From positions 22,127,325 to 22,191,324 of the forward strand of contig CM060104.1 of assembly GCA_030522415.1 (NCBI GenBank): a stretch of DNA of 64,000 bases, read 5' to 3'. The first letter of the stretch is position 1. Each line of letters begins with the position of its first letter. Made by a program: the position numbers and the translations under genes. The notes beneath the pieces were generated by a model. It searched no databases. It saw nothing but the letters and a program-made list of their open reading frames with translations, and had not been told where the DNA came from. Source of the stretch: Channallabes apus (Eukaryota > Chordata > Actinopteri > Siluriformes > Clariidae). Below are positions 33,001-43,300 of the stretch, in pieces.

Positions 33001-35231
33001 ATAAAATAATAGTAAAGCAAAATATGGCTAAAATGCTCTTTGTTTTAAGTGCTACACATATTGTGTATTATTTTCAGTATCGTGATTACAATATTGCCCC
33101 GCCCTAAGTTAAGTGTTACAGGAATCTCACTTTGCACTAGAGTTACTTGTTATAGATTTGTCCCCTGCTCCAGTGCATTTACCCCTGTTAATTATTTTTT
33201 TCCCAAGGATTTTGGCGGATCTTGGATTTTGATTACGAGCTGAAGCTCCTGGGTCATGTGACTCAGCTGGTGGATTCAGAGTCCTGGTCTTTCAGTAAAG
33301 TGCCTCTCAGCGTTTGTCTGGAGGAGTTGGCGCCTTTAGAGCCTAAGTGAGTGCACCCGAGGTTCACGGGGGGTTCCGTTTAATCATACGGATGTACAAA
33401 TTACTCATTAATAGTACAAATTACTCATTAGTAATACGTAATTAAACATTTTTGTTCTAAGTTTGCATTTAAAATAAGTTTAATTAAGACTGATAATTTC
33501 TTAGTAGTTTGCGGGTATGTTCACTGACTCTACTCCACTGTTTCCAGGGCAATGATCGAGCACTGTCTCAACTGTTATGGAAGACGGTATAACACGGAAG
33601 GTCAGTAAATTTTGTCCATGCCTTACTGTATGATGTTGAACCTACTGTAGGTTGTCCAGAATTCAAGCAATTTAAATGTAAAAGTGATGATCTTGTGAAC
33701 ATACCCATCTGTCCTTCTTGATCTTGATATGCTCTGTTCTTCGCTCAGATGGAGAGGTGATGTATGCGCTGGATGAGGATAAAGTCTGCAGGACCATGGC
33801 TCAAATGTTGCTGCAGAACGCTGTTAAGTTCAACCTGTCCGAGTTTCGGGAAGTGTGGCAGCAGAGCATTCCGGAGGGCATGAACACAAGACTGGACCAG
33901 CTCAGCGTAAGAGGATGCACATGCACACAACAAGCAGTGATTTGTGTAACATCCACTGTAAGAGGTCTCATTATAGTGTGGTTATTATGTATGTGTTGCA
34001 CAGGGCTTAGCTCTGGTGGACTCCAGCTCAAGGCCGGAGACCATCTCGCTGTTGCTAGTAGAGGACTTACCTGAGGACACAATGGAACGCTTTAACGCTC
34101 TCTTTGCCATAAGGGAGAAGTGGAAACAGCAGGACATAGAGCCCTACATACGGTGAATAGCCTTATATGTACACATCTGGTGCATAATAAGAATACTAAC
34201 ATTTTATATAATATAACTAAAATATAAATATATAAGTAAAATATATTTCTAATAATACGAATACGTTTTAAAAAGTTGATATTTGGTGTTACAACCCTGT
34301 TGCTTTATAAAGTTCATCTGTAGTTTTGGGTGTAAATTTCATGCAGTTTTATAAGGAAATTGTTTCTAAAGAAAAAAACGTCATTTATAGAGAATCTTAA
34401 AGAATCTGCCACAGGTCTTCTGGGGACTGTGACTGTCACACTTACTTCTGTTTGTTGTTGGTATGTGTCTTTACAGATACATGAACATTTTATTTAATTA
34501 GATTTATTTTTATAAATCATAACAAAATAAAATCTGCCTTAAATAAATTCGCCACACAATGTATAGTTGCCGGCCATGACTACATGAGGAAGTTTGCAGA
34601 AAGAGGAACTGGGAACATACTATTGTATATGTTATATATATAAAGTACAAACAACATTATAGATCAGTAAAAGATTAGAAGTTGTATAAGACGCATATGT
34701 TGTCCATGGACCATTGTTTTTGAAGGACACTAAGTACTGTAGTGCCTGACGATATGATGATGATGATGTGACCTCAAAGTACGTGTTCTATAACAAAATC
34801 TAATATCTTTGGATATACACGACGGACTCCTGATGGACCAGGGACACTTTGACAACAATGATACGAGCAATATTAAATATTAGGAATGTTATATGTATTC
34901 AGCATTTCTGGTGCAAATAGCCAACAAATAGACCTTAAGAAAAAGTTGAATATTGTAGCTTTATGTGTTTGGTTTTGCTAACTGATATTTTTATCTTTAT
35001 GATTATAATATTGCTTCTGTAGTTGTGTCTGTATAATTAGAATAATTTCAATTAAAGTTCAGTCCAGTTACTTTAAGAAAAGAAGTTCTTGTTTAATTCT
35101 TGAATGTTTGTTCAAACAGGGATCTGTGTGGAGAGAAGCAAACAACCGGAGCTCTTCTGACCAAACACGCCCGCTCCTCCATGCAGAACGGAGTAAAGGT
35201 CTATAACTCAAGAAGACCAGTTGCAACATAA
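30086..35231 (+). CDS. dscc1: DSCC1, sister chromatid cohesion protein DCC1 (complete, nine exons)
   Basis: DCC1 joins CTF8 and CTF18 in the alternative RFC complex that loads PCNA and supports sister chromatid cohesion and fork speed in the nucleus. Coding exons: 30086-30255, 31708-31876, 32070-32207, 32319-32409, 33208-33346, 33548-33600, 33749-33906, 34004-34152, 35120-35231. All borders are GT-AG and all phases agree. The sum is 1179 nt, 392 residues plus stop; the human protein is about the same length. Recognised stretches include ELDDTLCKHIEAGK, KTYDLKMADTSNLLLFVPEC, NSYWELRRQRPKLKKLKKLL, LLQNAVKFNLSEF and the C-terminal SSMQNGVKVYNSRRP. The C-terminal part forms the winged-helix module that contacts CTF18 and polymerase epsilon in known structures. 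No damage seen. Intron 8 (about 970 bp) and intron 1 (about 1450 bp) are the longest. Confidence 0.97.
30343..30380. repeat. (ATT)n microsatellite in DSCC1 intron 1
   Basis: About eleven ATT units. Confidence 0.95.
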
Positions 35232-35321
35232 CATGTTATTTTACTTCTCTTGGTGTAAAACTCAAAGTACATTTTTGTTCCCTCTGTTTGTCTTTTTACA
35301 TTTAATGTCTCACCAACAGTT

Positions 35322-35327
35322 AATAAA
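35322..35327 (+). terminator. dscc1: Probable DSCC1 polyadenylation signal
   Basis: AATAAA lies 91 bases after the stop codon, giving a short 3' untranslated region. No earlier canonical signal is present. Confidence 0.7.
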
Positions 35328-35784
35328 AATGTATTATAAAACAGTATTAGTCATTTTCTTGTTACATTTGTTCAGAATTGTATAGGCTTGCTTGCCCACA
35401 CAAGACAATTGAATCATTAGACAAAAAAACCCTGACAGTTTTTCTTAATGACACAAAAATTGCAAGAATTCCCCATACATAGGAAACATACATGCAGTAC
35501 TGTGAATATAGTTAATGTACATTAGGCAACTTAATTAGGCTTACCTTTTAATATGCCAATTTGTTGATTTGTTCATACCTAGCATGTCATTATGATGGGT
35601 TTAGTCAAAAATTTCAGCCTAATTTGGACTTCATATTTAGGGTTAACACCAACAGGTTACATATGCAAATGGCACTCTTGAGAAAATCTCTTGTATTTTA
35701 TTTTCATCTTGGTGAGATAACAAGGGAATACAACTTGATGTGAGCATCCAATTGTACATTCAGTTATTAAAATTTTTATATTCA

Positions 35785-35965
35785 ATTATTGTCACATGTA
35801 CTTTACAGCACAGTGAAATTATTTTTCACATATCCCAATTAGGAATCTGGGGTCAGAGCGCAGGGTCAGCCAACTTACAGCGCCCCTGGAGCAGATAGGT
35901 TTAAGGGCCTTGTTCAAGGGCTCAACAGTGGCAACTTGGTGATGCTGGGGCTCGAAGCATCGAGA
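35785..35965. repeat. Dispersed teleost repeat with LINE-like end
   Basis: ATTGTCACATGTACTTTACA followed by GCACAGTGAAAT resembles the 3' ends of fish LINEs. Then comes GGCCTTGTTCAAGGGCTCAA and CAACTTGGTGATGCTGGGGC, a SINE body also seen inverted-to-tRNA-head at 53985-54160. Confidence 0.6.
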
Positions 35966-36289
35966 CTAATTTTACAATTCTATCATGTCTAGTATGCATA
36001 GATAGTAATCTATTATTATCCACCTGTGACTTTGTCAAGTGTTAATAAAAGTAATATAACAAATGTGTCCTAATTGCATCCAGTCACTTCACACAAGCTC
36101 ATATTCGATTACACTGAAGGGTGTCACAGGAAGCATTACTGTTTTTGTGTACATTTTTGATAATCCTTTGATAATTCTGATTATCATAATTATCCCTGAA
36201 GGTGAAGGTGACAAATAATACTAAACAGCAGCAGTACTAGGCCGTCTCTGGTTGTGTGCAGCACATATGTAGCAAGGCAAGGCTCATTA

Positions 36290-36415
36290 AAGAAAGGGTA
36301 GCTCAGTAGTTAAGGTGATGGACTACTGATCAAAAGGTCACTGCACTACACTGCATCCCAGCACCACTGAGTAAGGCCCTTAACTGCTTAGATGTATTAT
36401 GAGATAAAATATAAG
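36290..36415 (+). repeat. tRNA-derived SINE fragment
   Basis: GGGTAGCTCAGTAGTTAAGG matches a tRNA A-box region and CCACTGAGTAAGGCCCTTAA is the SINE core. The B-box is diverged. It is not a functional tRNA gene. Confidence 0.65.
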
Positions 36416-36483
36416 TTGCAGTTTAACATATTGTTCAGAGTTACACCCTGAAAAATATTATGAAATATATTGTAAAATGTGTG

Positions 36484-36652
36484 ATTGGGTGTGTGAGTGT
36501 GTGTATGTGTGTGTGCCCTGTGATGGATTGGCACCCTGTCCAGGGTGTACCCCGCGCCTAGTGCCCGAAGTCTCCTGGGATAGGCTCCAGGTCCCCCGCG
36601 ACCCTGAACACAGGATTAAGCGGTTTAGAAAATGAATGAATGAATGAATATA
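36484..36652 (+). repeat. Tail part of the composite SINE
   Basis: Contains GATGGATTGGCACCCTGTCC, CAGGGTGTACCCCGC, CTCCTGGGATAGGCTCCAGG and the terminal GAATGAATGAATGAAT. It is very similar to the tails at 41520-41630 and 59345-59517, so it is a recent copy truncated at the 5' side. Confidence 0.85.
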
Positions 36653-36934
36653 TTGTAAAATATAATGCAATATATTAAATAATACATTTCCAAATATATC
36701 AAACTAGTGCTCATATTTATTAATATATTGCAATATATGAATGGACCATACTGTATATATATGGTCCATATAGACAGTATATTTAATATATATTGCAATA
36801 AAAATTAAAACCTTTTGCTTGGTTAGTAATTTTAGCAAGATGGTAGAAGGAGAAGACTGTACCTAATCAACATATGTAATCAATATATACATACACACAC
36901 TTCAGGAAATGAAAAATACTATGATGCAATTTAT

Positions 36935-36936
36935 TG

Positions 36937-37015
<79 letters not shown>

Positions 37016-37032
37016 ACACACACACACACACA
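36935..37032. repeat. (ATT)n-(AAT)n-(AC)n compound microsatellite
   Basis: About 14 ATT/TTA units run into about 11 AAT units, forming a perfect inverted pair, then eight AC units. The palindromic part could extrude as a hairpin. It cuts off the C-terminal side of the CACTA-like transposase remnant. Confidence 0.97.
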
Positions 37033-37770
37033 TCTTTTTAACTCCTCATTATAATGGTCCATTTTTGGAACATCTTTGTATGGATATGCTCTTATGATAC
37101 CATTTCCCTTTTGAACTGGTTCACCAGGATATAGCCAGAAGCTGCAACCGTACTGACAATTAAACTGGGTCATATTTTGTATTATGGGATTGGCAACTAA
37201 ATCACACACCATGAGAGCTGCTACAACTCTACATTGTTCCAAAATGCCTTTTCGTTTTAACTTGAACCCCATAGTTGACAACCTCTGACACTCTAGTATG
37301 AACAGCTTTAAAAATTTATTTACATTTGGCTTTTTTGTGTCAAACCACAAGCCAAAAAGTAAAATATTCTTCTTATGTACAGGGTAAGGAAGCTCGTTTA
37401 CAATGCCTTGTAATGGCCAAATATTAATGAATATTAATTAATTAGTGCTAGTGTACAATCAAGTGGACCTCCATTTTTGTTCAGATTGTGGTACATTTTA
37501 CCACTACAAACATCATTATCATTTTTAGAATTACACATTCCATTTTCTGACTTGAGACAACCTGCAATATCCTCTCTTTGAAGAAGATGTTCCGAACTGC
37601 ATTTGTATTGGTAAGTGTATGAAGAAGTATCCATTCTTCAGTGAACTGTCTTCATCCCACTTTAGTACACCGTCCTTCACTAACTTTTTCACCAATGTAG
37701 TACTCACAATTTGGACAATATATGTAACATTGCAGTTGACCTTGTATTAGTTTAAGCTCTTTTAAGAATA

Positions 37771-39349
37771 CAATCCCTGGCAAAAATTATGGAATCACCC
37801 CTCTCAGAAGATGTTCATTCAAATGTTTAATTGTGTAGAAAAAAAAACAAGCACATACATGCCACCAAACTATTTTCACTCAACAATCCAAACTTCTGGC
37901 TGTATAAAACACTTTAAAAAAAAACAAAGAAAGATAACTATAGTCAATGACAACTATTTTGACAACTCAATCAGAGGAAAAAAATATGGAATCACACAAA
38001 TCTGAGGGAAAAAATATGGAATCACCATGCACTTTGCATTTCTAAAACAAATACCTGTATCTGATTACAACTGCTAATTAGTCTACAGGTAAAAAAGAGT
38101 GCTTGCACACATTAGGGATGTGTTGAACCAAGATGATTGACATAACTCATAGCTCCAACACGAGAGATGTCAGTTGAAACAAAGGAGAGGATTATCAACC
38201 TTCTTGAAGAAGGTAAATCTTCATGGAACATTGTAAAAGACGTTGGTTGTTCCCAGTCAGCTGTGTCTAAAATCTGGACCAAGTACAAATCAAATGGAAA
38301 AGTTGTAAAAGGGAAGCGTACTGGTAGACCAAGAAAGACATCAAAGACAAGACAGAAAACTTAAAGCAGTATGCCTTGAAAACAGAAAATGCACAACAAA
38401 ACAAATGAGGAACAAATGGGCAGAAAGTGGAGTCAATGTCAATGACATTAAGAAATCGCCTAAAAGAAATGGGATTTACATACAGAAAAGCCAAAAGAAA
38501 ACCATCATTAACATCTAAACAGAAAAAAACAAGGTTTCAGTGGGCTAAAGAAAAGCAATCTTGGACTGCAGATGACTGGATGAGAGTTAGATTCAGTGAT
38601 GAATCACGAATCTGCATTGCGCAGGGTGATGATGCTGGAACTTTTGTTTGGTGCCGTTCCAATGAAATTTATAAAGACAACTGCCTGAAGAAAACCTGCA
38701 AATTTCAGTCATTACATCTTCTATAAATGCACAAGTTTATGTTGAGATTTTGGACACTTTTCTTATTCCATCAATTGAAAGGATGTTTGGTGATGGTAGC
38801 ATCATTTTTCAGGATGATAATGCATCGTGCCATAGGGCAAAATCTGTGAAAACATTCCTACAGGAAATACATATAATGTCAATGGCATGGCCTGCAAATA
38901 GTCCGGACCTTAATCCAATTTAAAATCTGTGGTGGAAATTAAAGAAAATGGTCCACGACAAGGCTCCAACCTGCAAAGCTGATCTGGCAACTGCAATAAG
39001 ACAAAGCTGGAGACAGACTGATGAAGTATACTGTTTGACATTAGTTAAATCCAGGCCTCAGAGAATTCAAGCTGTTATAAAAGCCAGAGGTGGTGCAACA
39101 AAGTACAAGTAGTGTTTTTATTTGGTGATTCCATATTTTTTTCCTCTGTTTGAGTTGTCAAAACAGTTGTCATTGACTATAGTTATCTTTCTTTGTTTTT
39201 TTTAAAGTGTTTTATACAGCCAGAAGTTTGGATTGTTGAGTGAAAATAGTTTTGTGGCATGTATGTGCTTGTTTTTTTTTTCTACACAATTAAACATTTG
39301 AATGAACATCTTCTGAGAGGGGTGATTCCATAATTTTTGCCAGGGGTTG
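37771..39349 (+). mobile_element. Tc1-like transposon with about 230-bp terminal inverted repeats
   Basis: Ends CAATCCCTGGCAAAAATTAT and the matching inverted CAACCCCTGGCAAAAATTAT are flanked by TA at 37769-37770 and 39350-39351. The terminal repeats are nearly identical over more than 200 bp and contain several TATGGAATCAC motifs, likely transposase-binding sites. The insertion interrupts the CACTA-like remnant, so it is younger than that element. Confidence 0.95.
38167..39112 (+). pseudogene. Tc1-like transposase with catalytic Glu replaced by stop
   Basis: An N-terminal helix-turn-helix (ERIINLLEEGKSSWNIVKDV) is followed by the basic hook GRPRKTSK. After a frameshift near 38345-38440 comes KEMGFTYRKAKRKPSLTSKQ, with first Asp in VRFSDESRIC. 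After a second shift near 38700 comes SIIFQDDNASCHRAKS (second Asp) and SPDLNPI. The codon after NPI, normally Glu, is TAA at 38920-38922; NLWWKLKKMV and a normal C-terminus ending GGATKYK follow. All hallmark domains remain, but at least three lesions make it inactive. Confidence 0.93.
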
Positions 39350-39829
39350 TAGATGCTTTGAGCATGACAGTGTGCTTTCTTTACTTACCTGAGGTAACTT
39401 TTCATTACTGACTTCTTCCAAACACGATTTCTCATTTACTGACTCATCGGCACTGTCTTCATATACTGTGCTATATGGACAAAGAGAATAGATTTTGCGT
39501 AAATTGTTCCTCTAAAGTGCAAAGATTCAGCCGAATCTAAATCTAAACTTGCCTAATAGCATCTATTTGATCCAAGATGTACTGTGACAAAACAGAATGT
39601 CTTATATGCACTGTGATATTCCAAACAAGGTAATTGAACGGCTATACAATATAGAAGGTGGGCAAACTGGATTATTGTGGGATGCAACTGAAGTTACTGT
39701 AACACTACTCTTTTTACAAACTACTGCTTTCTTCACATTCTCATATTTATACTTAGCATGGAAATAACGTAGTTCTGCTTTAAGTAGTTTTAAAGTTCTG
39801 TTTCTCTTGCGTTTTGCAACATCTTCTTC

Positions 39830-40445
39830 TTCTTCTCTGTCTTCTTCTCTGTCTGTTCCCCAGCGAAATCAACCAGCTTACCCCAAGATTCCAAAGTCCA
39901 GGCGAATGAAAATGCTGGCCAGATCCGAGACCTCCAGAATCAGATCAGGGTTTTGCAGTAGGAAAATACTAGACTGCGGTACAAAATTCTTCATTTTTTT
40001 TTCACATTCTGCTGGCCACAGTGCACAATATAGCAGATGTATAAAATCATAGTAAAGTACTGTTTTTCCCATTTCAATAGGATTTTTTTGGCCACTAATG
40101 TGTTGGCAGATAAGGCTGTAACACCAGCCAAAACCTCGCCAAATTTGGCTAGTTTGACAATTTGATGTGTTAAGCTTACCTTCAAATGTTCTGAATAAGG
40201 CATGGTGAGACAGTATCTTATAATGTGAAAACTCGTGAGCCTAAGAGATATTACACAATGCAACACAAAAGCATACATTTTCTTAAGTAATTTTAACCCA
40301 ATAATTTTTACATTAAAACTATTTCCCAGAGATTCCAGCTTCGTTGGTGGACATAAGAAAGGTTATCCCAAGAAAGGCCTCAACATTAAAAATGTGGGTG
40401 AAAGTGTGACATCTTACAAACCCTCAGAAGTAAGTATTTGTTTAG
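39830..40445 (+). other. Candidate decayed exons, coiled-coil-like, unknown gene
   Basis: After a TGTTCCCCAG acceptor, plus-strand sequence reads NAGQIRDLQNQIRVLQ, then a stop, then ENTRLR: heptad-like and one substitution from open. A second open block follows CATTTCCCAG-like sequence near 40325 and ends SYKPSE at a GTAAGT donor (40431). The exons face away from the CACTA remnant at 39470. They may belong with the DUF4806-like exons further right. No family was recognised. Confidence 0.25.
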
Positions 40446-40486
40446 TCCTTTTAAGTAGAAATGACAAGAGAAACTAGAGTATTGTA

Positions 40487-40690
40487 GCATTCTGTTGCTT
40501 GTTGTTATTAGGGCTCAAGCACCATGATATCGGCCCTACTGTATGTCGTCATAGTGTGTGAATGGCCCTACTGTTTTCCTATAAGGGCCCAATTACTTTG
40601 ACAAGGGCCCTATTGTTGTTTTTTTTTTTGGCTTTTGGGAGTCTTAACATGCTCAAAAACTCATGAAAATTGGCAGACAGGTTGGAATCT
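40487..40690 (+). repeat. First copy of a duplicated dispersed repeat
   Basis: Begins TTGTAGCATTCTGTTGCTTG and contains AGGGCTCAAGCACCATGATA and AACATGCTCAAAAACTCATG, a common fish repeat. About 175 bases recur almost unchanged at 41117-41290, about 630 bp away in the same orientation. Confidence 0.85.
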
Positions 40691-40739
40691 GCTGACGAAC
40701 CAAAATAACTGACTTCCTGTTGAGTTGAGCCCATGACAT

Positions 40740-41116
40740 GTGAAAGTTGTTTGGCTCAATGAGCTCTAATGCCTCTTTTCCACTGCATAGAACGGCACGA
40801 CACGGTTCAGTTCAACTCACTTCGGTTCAGCACAGTTTGGCTCGGTTTGCGCTTCCACTGCAGTGTAGTAACGCTTTAGCGTGGGCGGGATTACTCATGC
40901 ACGCGGCGCCGCTACTGCCGTGACGTCATCGTAAACGCGCCACAAACAAACACACAACAATGGAGCAAATCAACGGCATGGTGTTCTTCATTCTCGGCTT
41001 GTGGATGTTTTTAACAGCGAGATGAAGGAGTTTGTTTCAAAAGAGGCCGACGGTTAATACAAAAAGGTGCGTGCGATCCTTCTCTGGCTGTTTCTAAATA
41101 TAGCGCTTCTGTTTTG
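40740..41116. other. CpG-containing spacer between repeat copies; no gene
   Basis: Contains TTTTCCACTGCATAGAACGG, runs of CGGTTC/GGCTCGG motifs and GCGCC/ACGCG dinucleotides. The first part resembles an end of a fish MITE. Short frames only. Confidence 0.4.
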
Positions 41117-41290
41117 TAGCATTCTGTTGCTTGTTGTTATTAGGGCTCAAGCACCATGATATCGGCCCTACTGTATGTCGTCATAGTGTGTGAATGGCCC
41201 TACTGTTTTCCTATAAGGGCCCAATTACTTTGACAAGGGCCCTATTGTTTTTTTTTTTTAGCTTTTGGGAGTCTTAACATGCTCAAAAAC
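41117..41290 (+). repeat. Second copy of the duplicated repeat
   Basis: Near-identical to 40487-40670. It is interrupted at GCTCAAAAAC by the SINE that starts at 41291. The sequence between the copies includes a CpG-rich stretch (40790-41060). Confidence 0.85.
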
Positions 41291-41630
41291 AGGGGGCGCT
41301 GTGGTGTAGTGGTTAGCACTGTCGCCTTGCACCTCCAGGGTCTGGGTTCGATTCCCCGGCCAGGCTCGATTCCCGTCTCTGTGTGCATGGAGTTTGCATG
41401 TTCTCCCCGTGCTTGGTGGGTTTCCTCCGGGTACTCCGGTTTCCTCCCACAGTCCAAAGATATGCAGGTTAGGTTAATTGGCGTTCCTAAATTGCCCGTA
41501 GTGTGTGATTGGGTGTGTGAGTGTGTGTGTATGCCTAGTGCCCGAAGTCTCCTGGGATAGGCTCCAGGTCCCCCGCGACCCTGAACACAGGATAAAGCGG
41601 TACAGAAAATGAATGAATGAATGAATAAAA
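41291..41630 (+). repeat. Nearly full-length tRNA-headed composite SINE
   Basis: The head has a good A box (GGTGTAGTGGTTAGCAC) and B box (GGTTCGATTCC), the internal RNA polymerase III promoter of a tRNA-derived SINE. The conserved body has TCCTCCCACAGTCCAAAGAT and CTCCTGGGATAGGCTCCAGG. It ends in (GAAT)n. This is the best copy in the window. Partial relatives are at 20446, 26318, 36484, 58705, 58915, 59245 and 63805. Confidence 0.9.
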
Positions 41631-41634
41631 TGTC

Positions 41635-42024
41635 AGGACTTTTTAATATTGTTTCCGCCTTGCCATGCCTGGTTTCTACGTGAGCATCACAGCGGGGTAA
41701 AATGTATTTTGATGGTCGGCGCGGTTTATTTCTGTCAGAGTCGCGCAGTGCTGCCCAGTGGCTCGCGCAGGTTTGTGATTCGAGCAGCGCTGATCAAGTT
41801 TGTCCGACGTTAAACCGTTATTGTTGCACTATGGTTCCACTTTTTCTCCCGGCCCACAACTGATGTTATTTTAAATTTACTTGTATTAATGATCAATTTA
41901 TTTGTGTGTGATTGTTTAGTTTTTTCCTATTATTTTCCACTAATTTCCTCTCATTCATTGCGCCCCACCTGTCATGTCTGTATTCCCCACTATTGGGGCG
42001 CGCCCCACACTTTGAGAACCACTG
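41635..42024 (-). mobile_element. Partial hAT element, inverted copy of the one at 51702
   Basis: The right end is the hAT terminal sequence CTTTGAGAACCACTG at 42010-42024. The unit is a reverse-complement copy of about 51702-52095, including CCGGCCCACAACTGATGTTA and CAGTGGCTCGCGCAGGTTTG. The left part of the element is missing. Confidence 0.85.
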
Positions 42025-42280
42025 GTCCAGACCAACCTTATGAACGTGTGACTTAGCTAAGAGATACTTAGCGTAAGAACGTTTCGGGAAATGCGCCATA
42101 AAGGTAAGAGAGAGGTTAAGGTACAACTTAAGAACTACTTAGCGATAAGAAGCTTTCGAGAAACCGGGCCCAGAGCAGTTTCATGCTACTGCAGGAACAT
42201 GGTTTAACCCTGGTCATCAAGGATACCTGGCCTAATTGTTCCAATTATCCCTGTTCTACCCACTGCTGGTTACCTGGATC
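42025..42280. repeat. MITE-like sequence (Harbinger-type) and adjoining repeat
   Basis: GCTTTCGAGAAACCGGGCCC with internal TAAGAACTACTTAGCGATAAG resembles fish Harbinger-like MITEs. After it comes AACCCTGGTCATCAAGG and CTGGATCAGGTGTGTT, another common dispersed motif. Confidence 0.5.
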
Positions 42281-42985
42281 AGGTGTGTTCAGTCAATCAG
42301 AAGATGAAAGATATAATTTCAGATGAGATTGGAGTGGAATTGGACCCTAAGAAGTCTAAATGTTTGTTACATCCACAAAGTAGTTCAAATAATACAACGT
42401 GGGTTGCTGTGTGTGGTGAAACATTTATAACAGCATGTCCTAATGTTGTCTGGCTTCTTAACTTCTGGCATCCTGAAGAGAGAGCACAGAAGTGAGGGTA
42501 CGTATGTATGTTAATGGTCTGTTCCAGCCATGAGCTTGTCCTATCAAAATTTGCTTTTACAATTTTTACATTTTGTAATAGGTGGCACCAGACCCTCAAG
42601 AAGCGCTTACCCCATGTCAACTGCAAGTAAGATATTATATATATTATATGTGGTGTGTTTAAAAGCCTAGCCAGTAAAATAAAATACATAATAAAGGTGT
42701 CAGGATGCATTCAGTTTGCTGTCTGTTTGTTAGAACTACAAGTATTTGTTGCTAATGACGTATCGAATGACTAATGATACCAGGGTTTTTGCTGGCTGTC
42801 AATTCAGTGTTGCACTTAAGTTTTTAGGACCTTATTCTCCCCTGTTAGTCAGCAGGCAAACAAGACTCGCAATGGTTAATAATTAAACTGCCAAGCCTAA
42901 TGTCCAGCATAACCACAAATTGTCACATTCAGAAATTTAAGCAGTAATGTATAGAGGTTTGTGAACATATTAATGTACTAATTTT

Positions 42986-43300
42986 TTCCCCCGAGGATTC
43001 TAAAGTAAGGTGTTTGCAATGTTATTTGACATAAAAGAGGAACTTCAGCGAGTAGCTGCTATTGTGGACCCTGGAAATACATCATCTATAAAGAGACTGC
43101 ATTCGGAGAGTGACCTGAAATCCTTTGAAGAGTCCATCAAGCATGAGAAGAAGTCGTCAATCTGCGTAAGTTTTAAACGTGACAAAAGGAATGTTCTCTT
43201 TTTAAAATATATTACAGATTGTGGTGCCACATTTAGGTTCAGCAACTGTCCAGAGTTGGGAGATCTTCTGTCAGGGACTGTCCTAATAAAGTCATGAACA
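42986..43300 (+). pseudogene. DUF4806-like gene remnant (two exons)
   Basis: The first exon (about 43010-43163, donor TGC/GTAAGT) reads KVFAMLFDIKEELQRVAAIV, then LHSESDLKSFEESIKHEKKS. This is the layout of the C-terminal DUF4806 region of many uncharacterised fish proteins. A following exon from about 43217 (acceptor ATATTACAG) reads IVVPHLGSATVQSWEIF and stops early. Possible upstream exons with splice-like borders are at about 42290-42495 and 42582-42627. DUF4806 function is unknown. The call rests on motif memory. Confidence 0.4.

Larger units (their letters stand above)
37045..39470 (-). pseudogene. CACTA/EnSpm-like transposase remnant, split by a Tc1-like insertion
   Basis: Minus-strand order, right to left: an acidic spliced exon (39470-39389) with VYEDSADESVNEKSCLEEVS. 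After the insertion, at about 37730-37640, comes a Cys pair motif CPNCEYYIGEK. A frameshifted GYFFIHLPIQMQF follows, then (about 37410-37050) IWPLQGIVNELPYPVHKKN, FGLWFDTKKPNVNKFLKLFI and FNCQYGCSFWLYPGE. This order matches the transposase-like proteins of animal CACTA/EnSpm elements. Several frameshifts and a stop occur. The C-terminal half is lost at the microsatellite. Family naming is from memory of motif order. Confidence 0.6.

Noticed and set aside
33718..34074. Continuous 118-codon plus-strand frame as an independent gene
   Set aside because: It is DSCC1 exon 7 read through into the intron. The splice sites at 33906/33907 and 34003/34004 give a better match to the family.
41291..41365. 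Functional tRNA gene suggested by A and B boxes
   Set aside because: The sequence continues into a SINE body and (GAAT)n tail, and there is no tRNA cloverleaf. It is a tRNA-derived SINE head.
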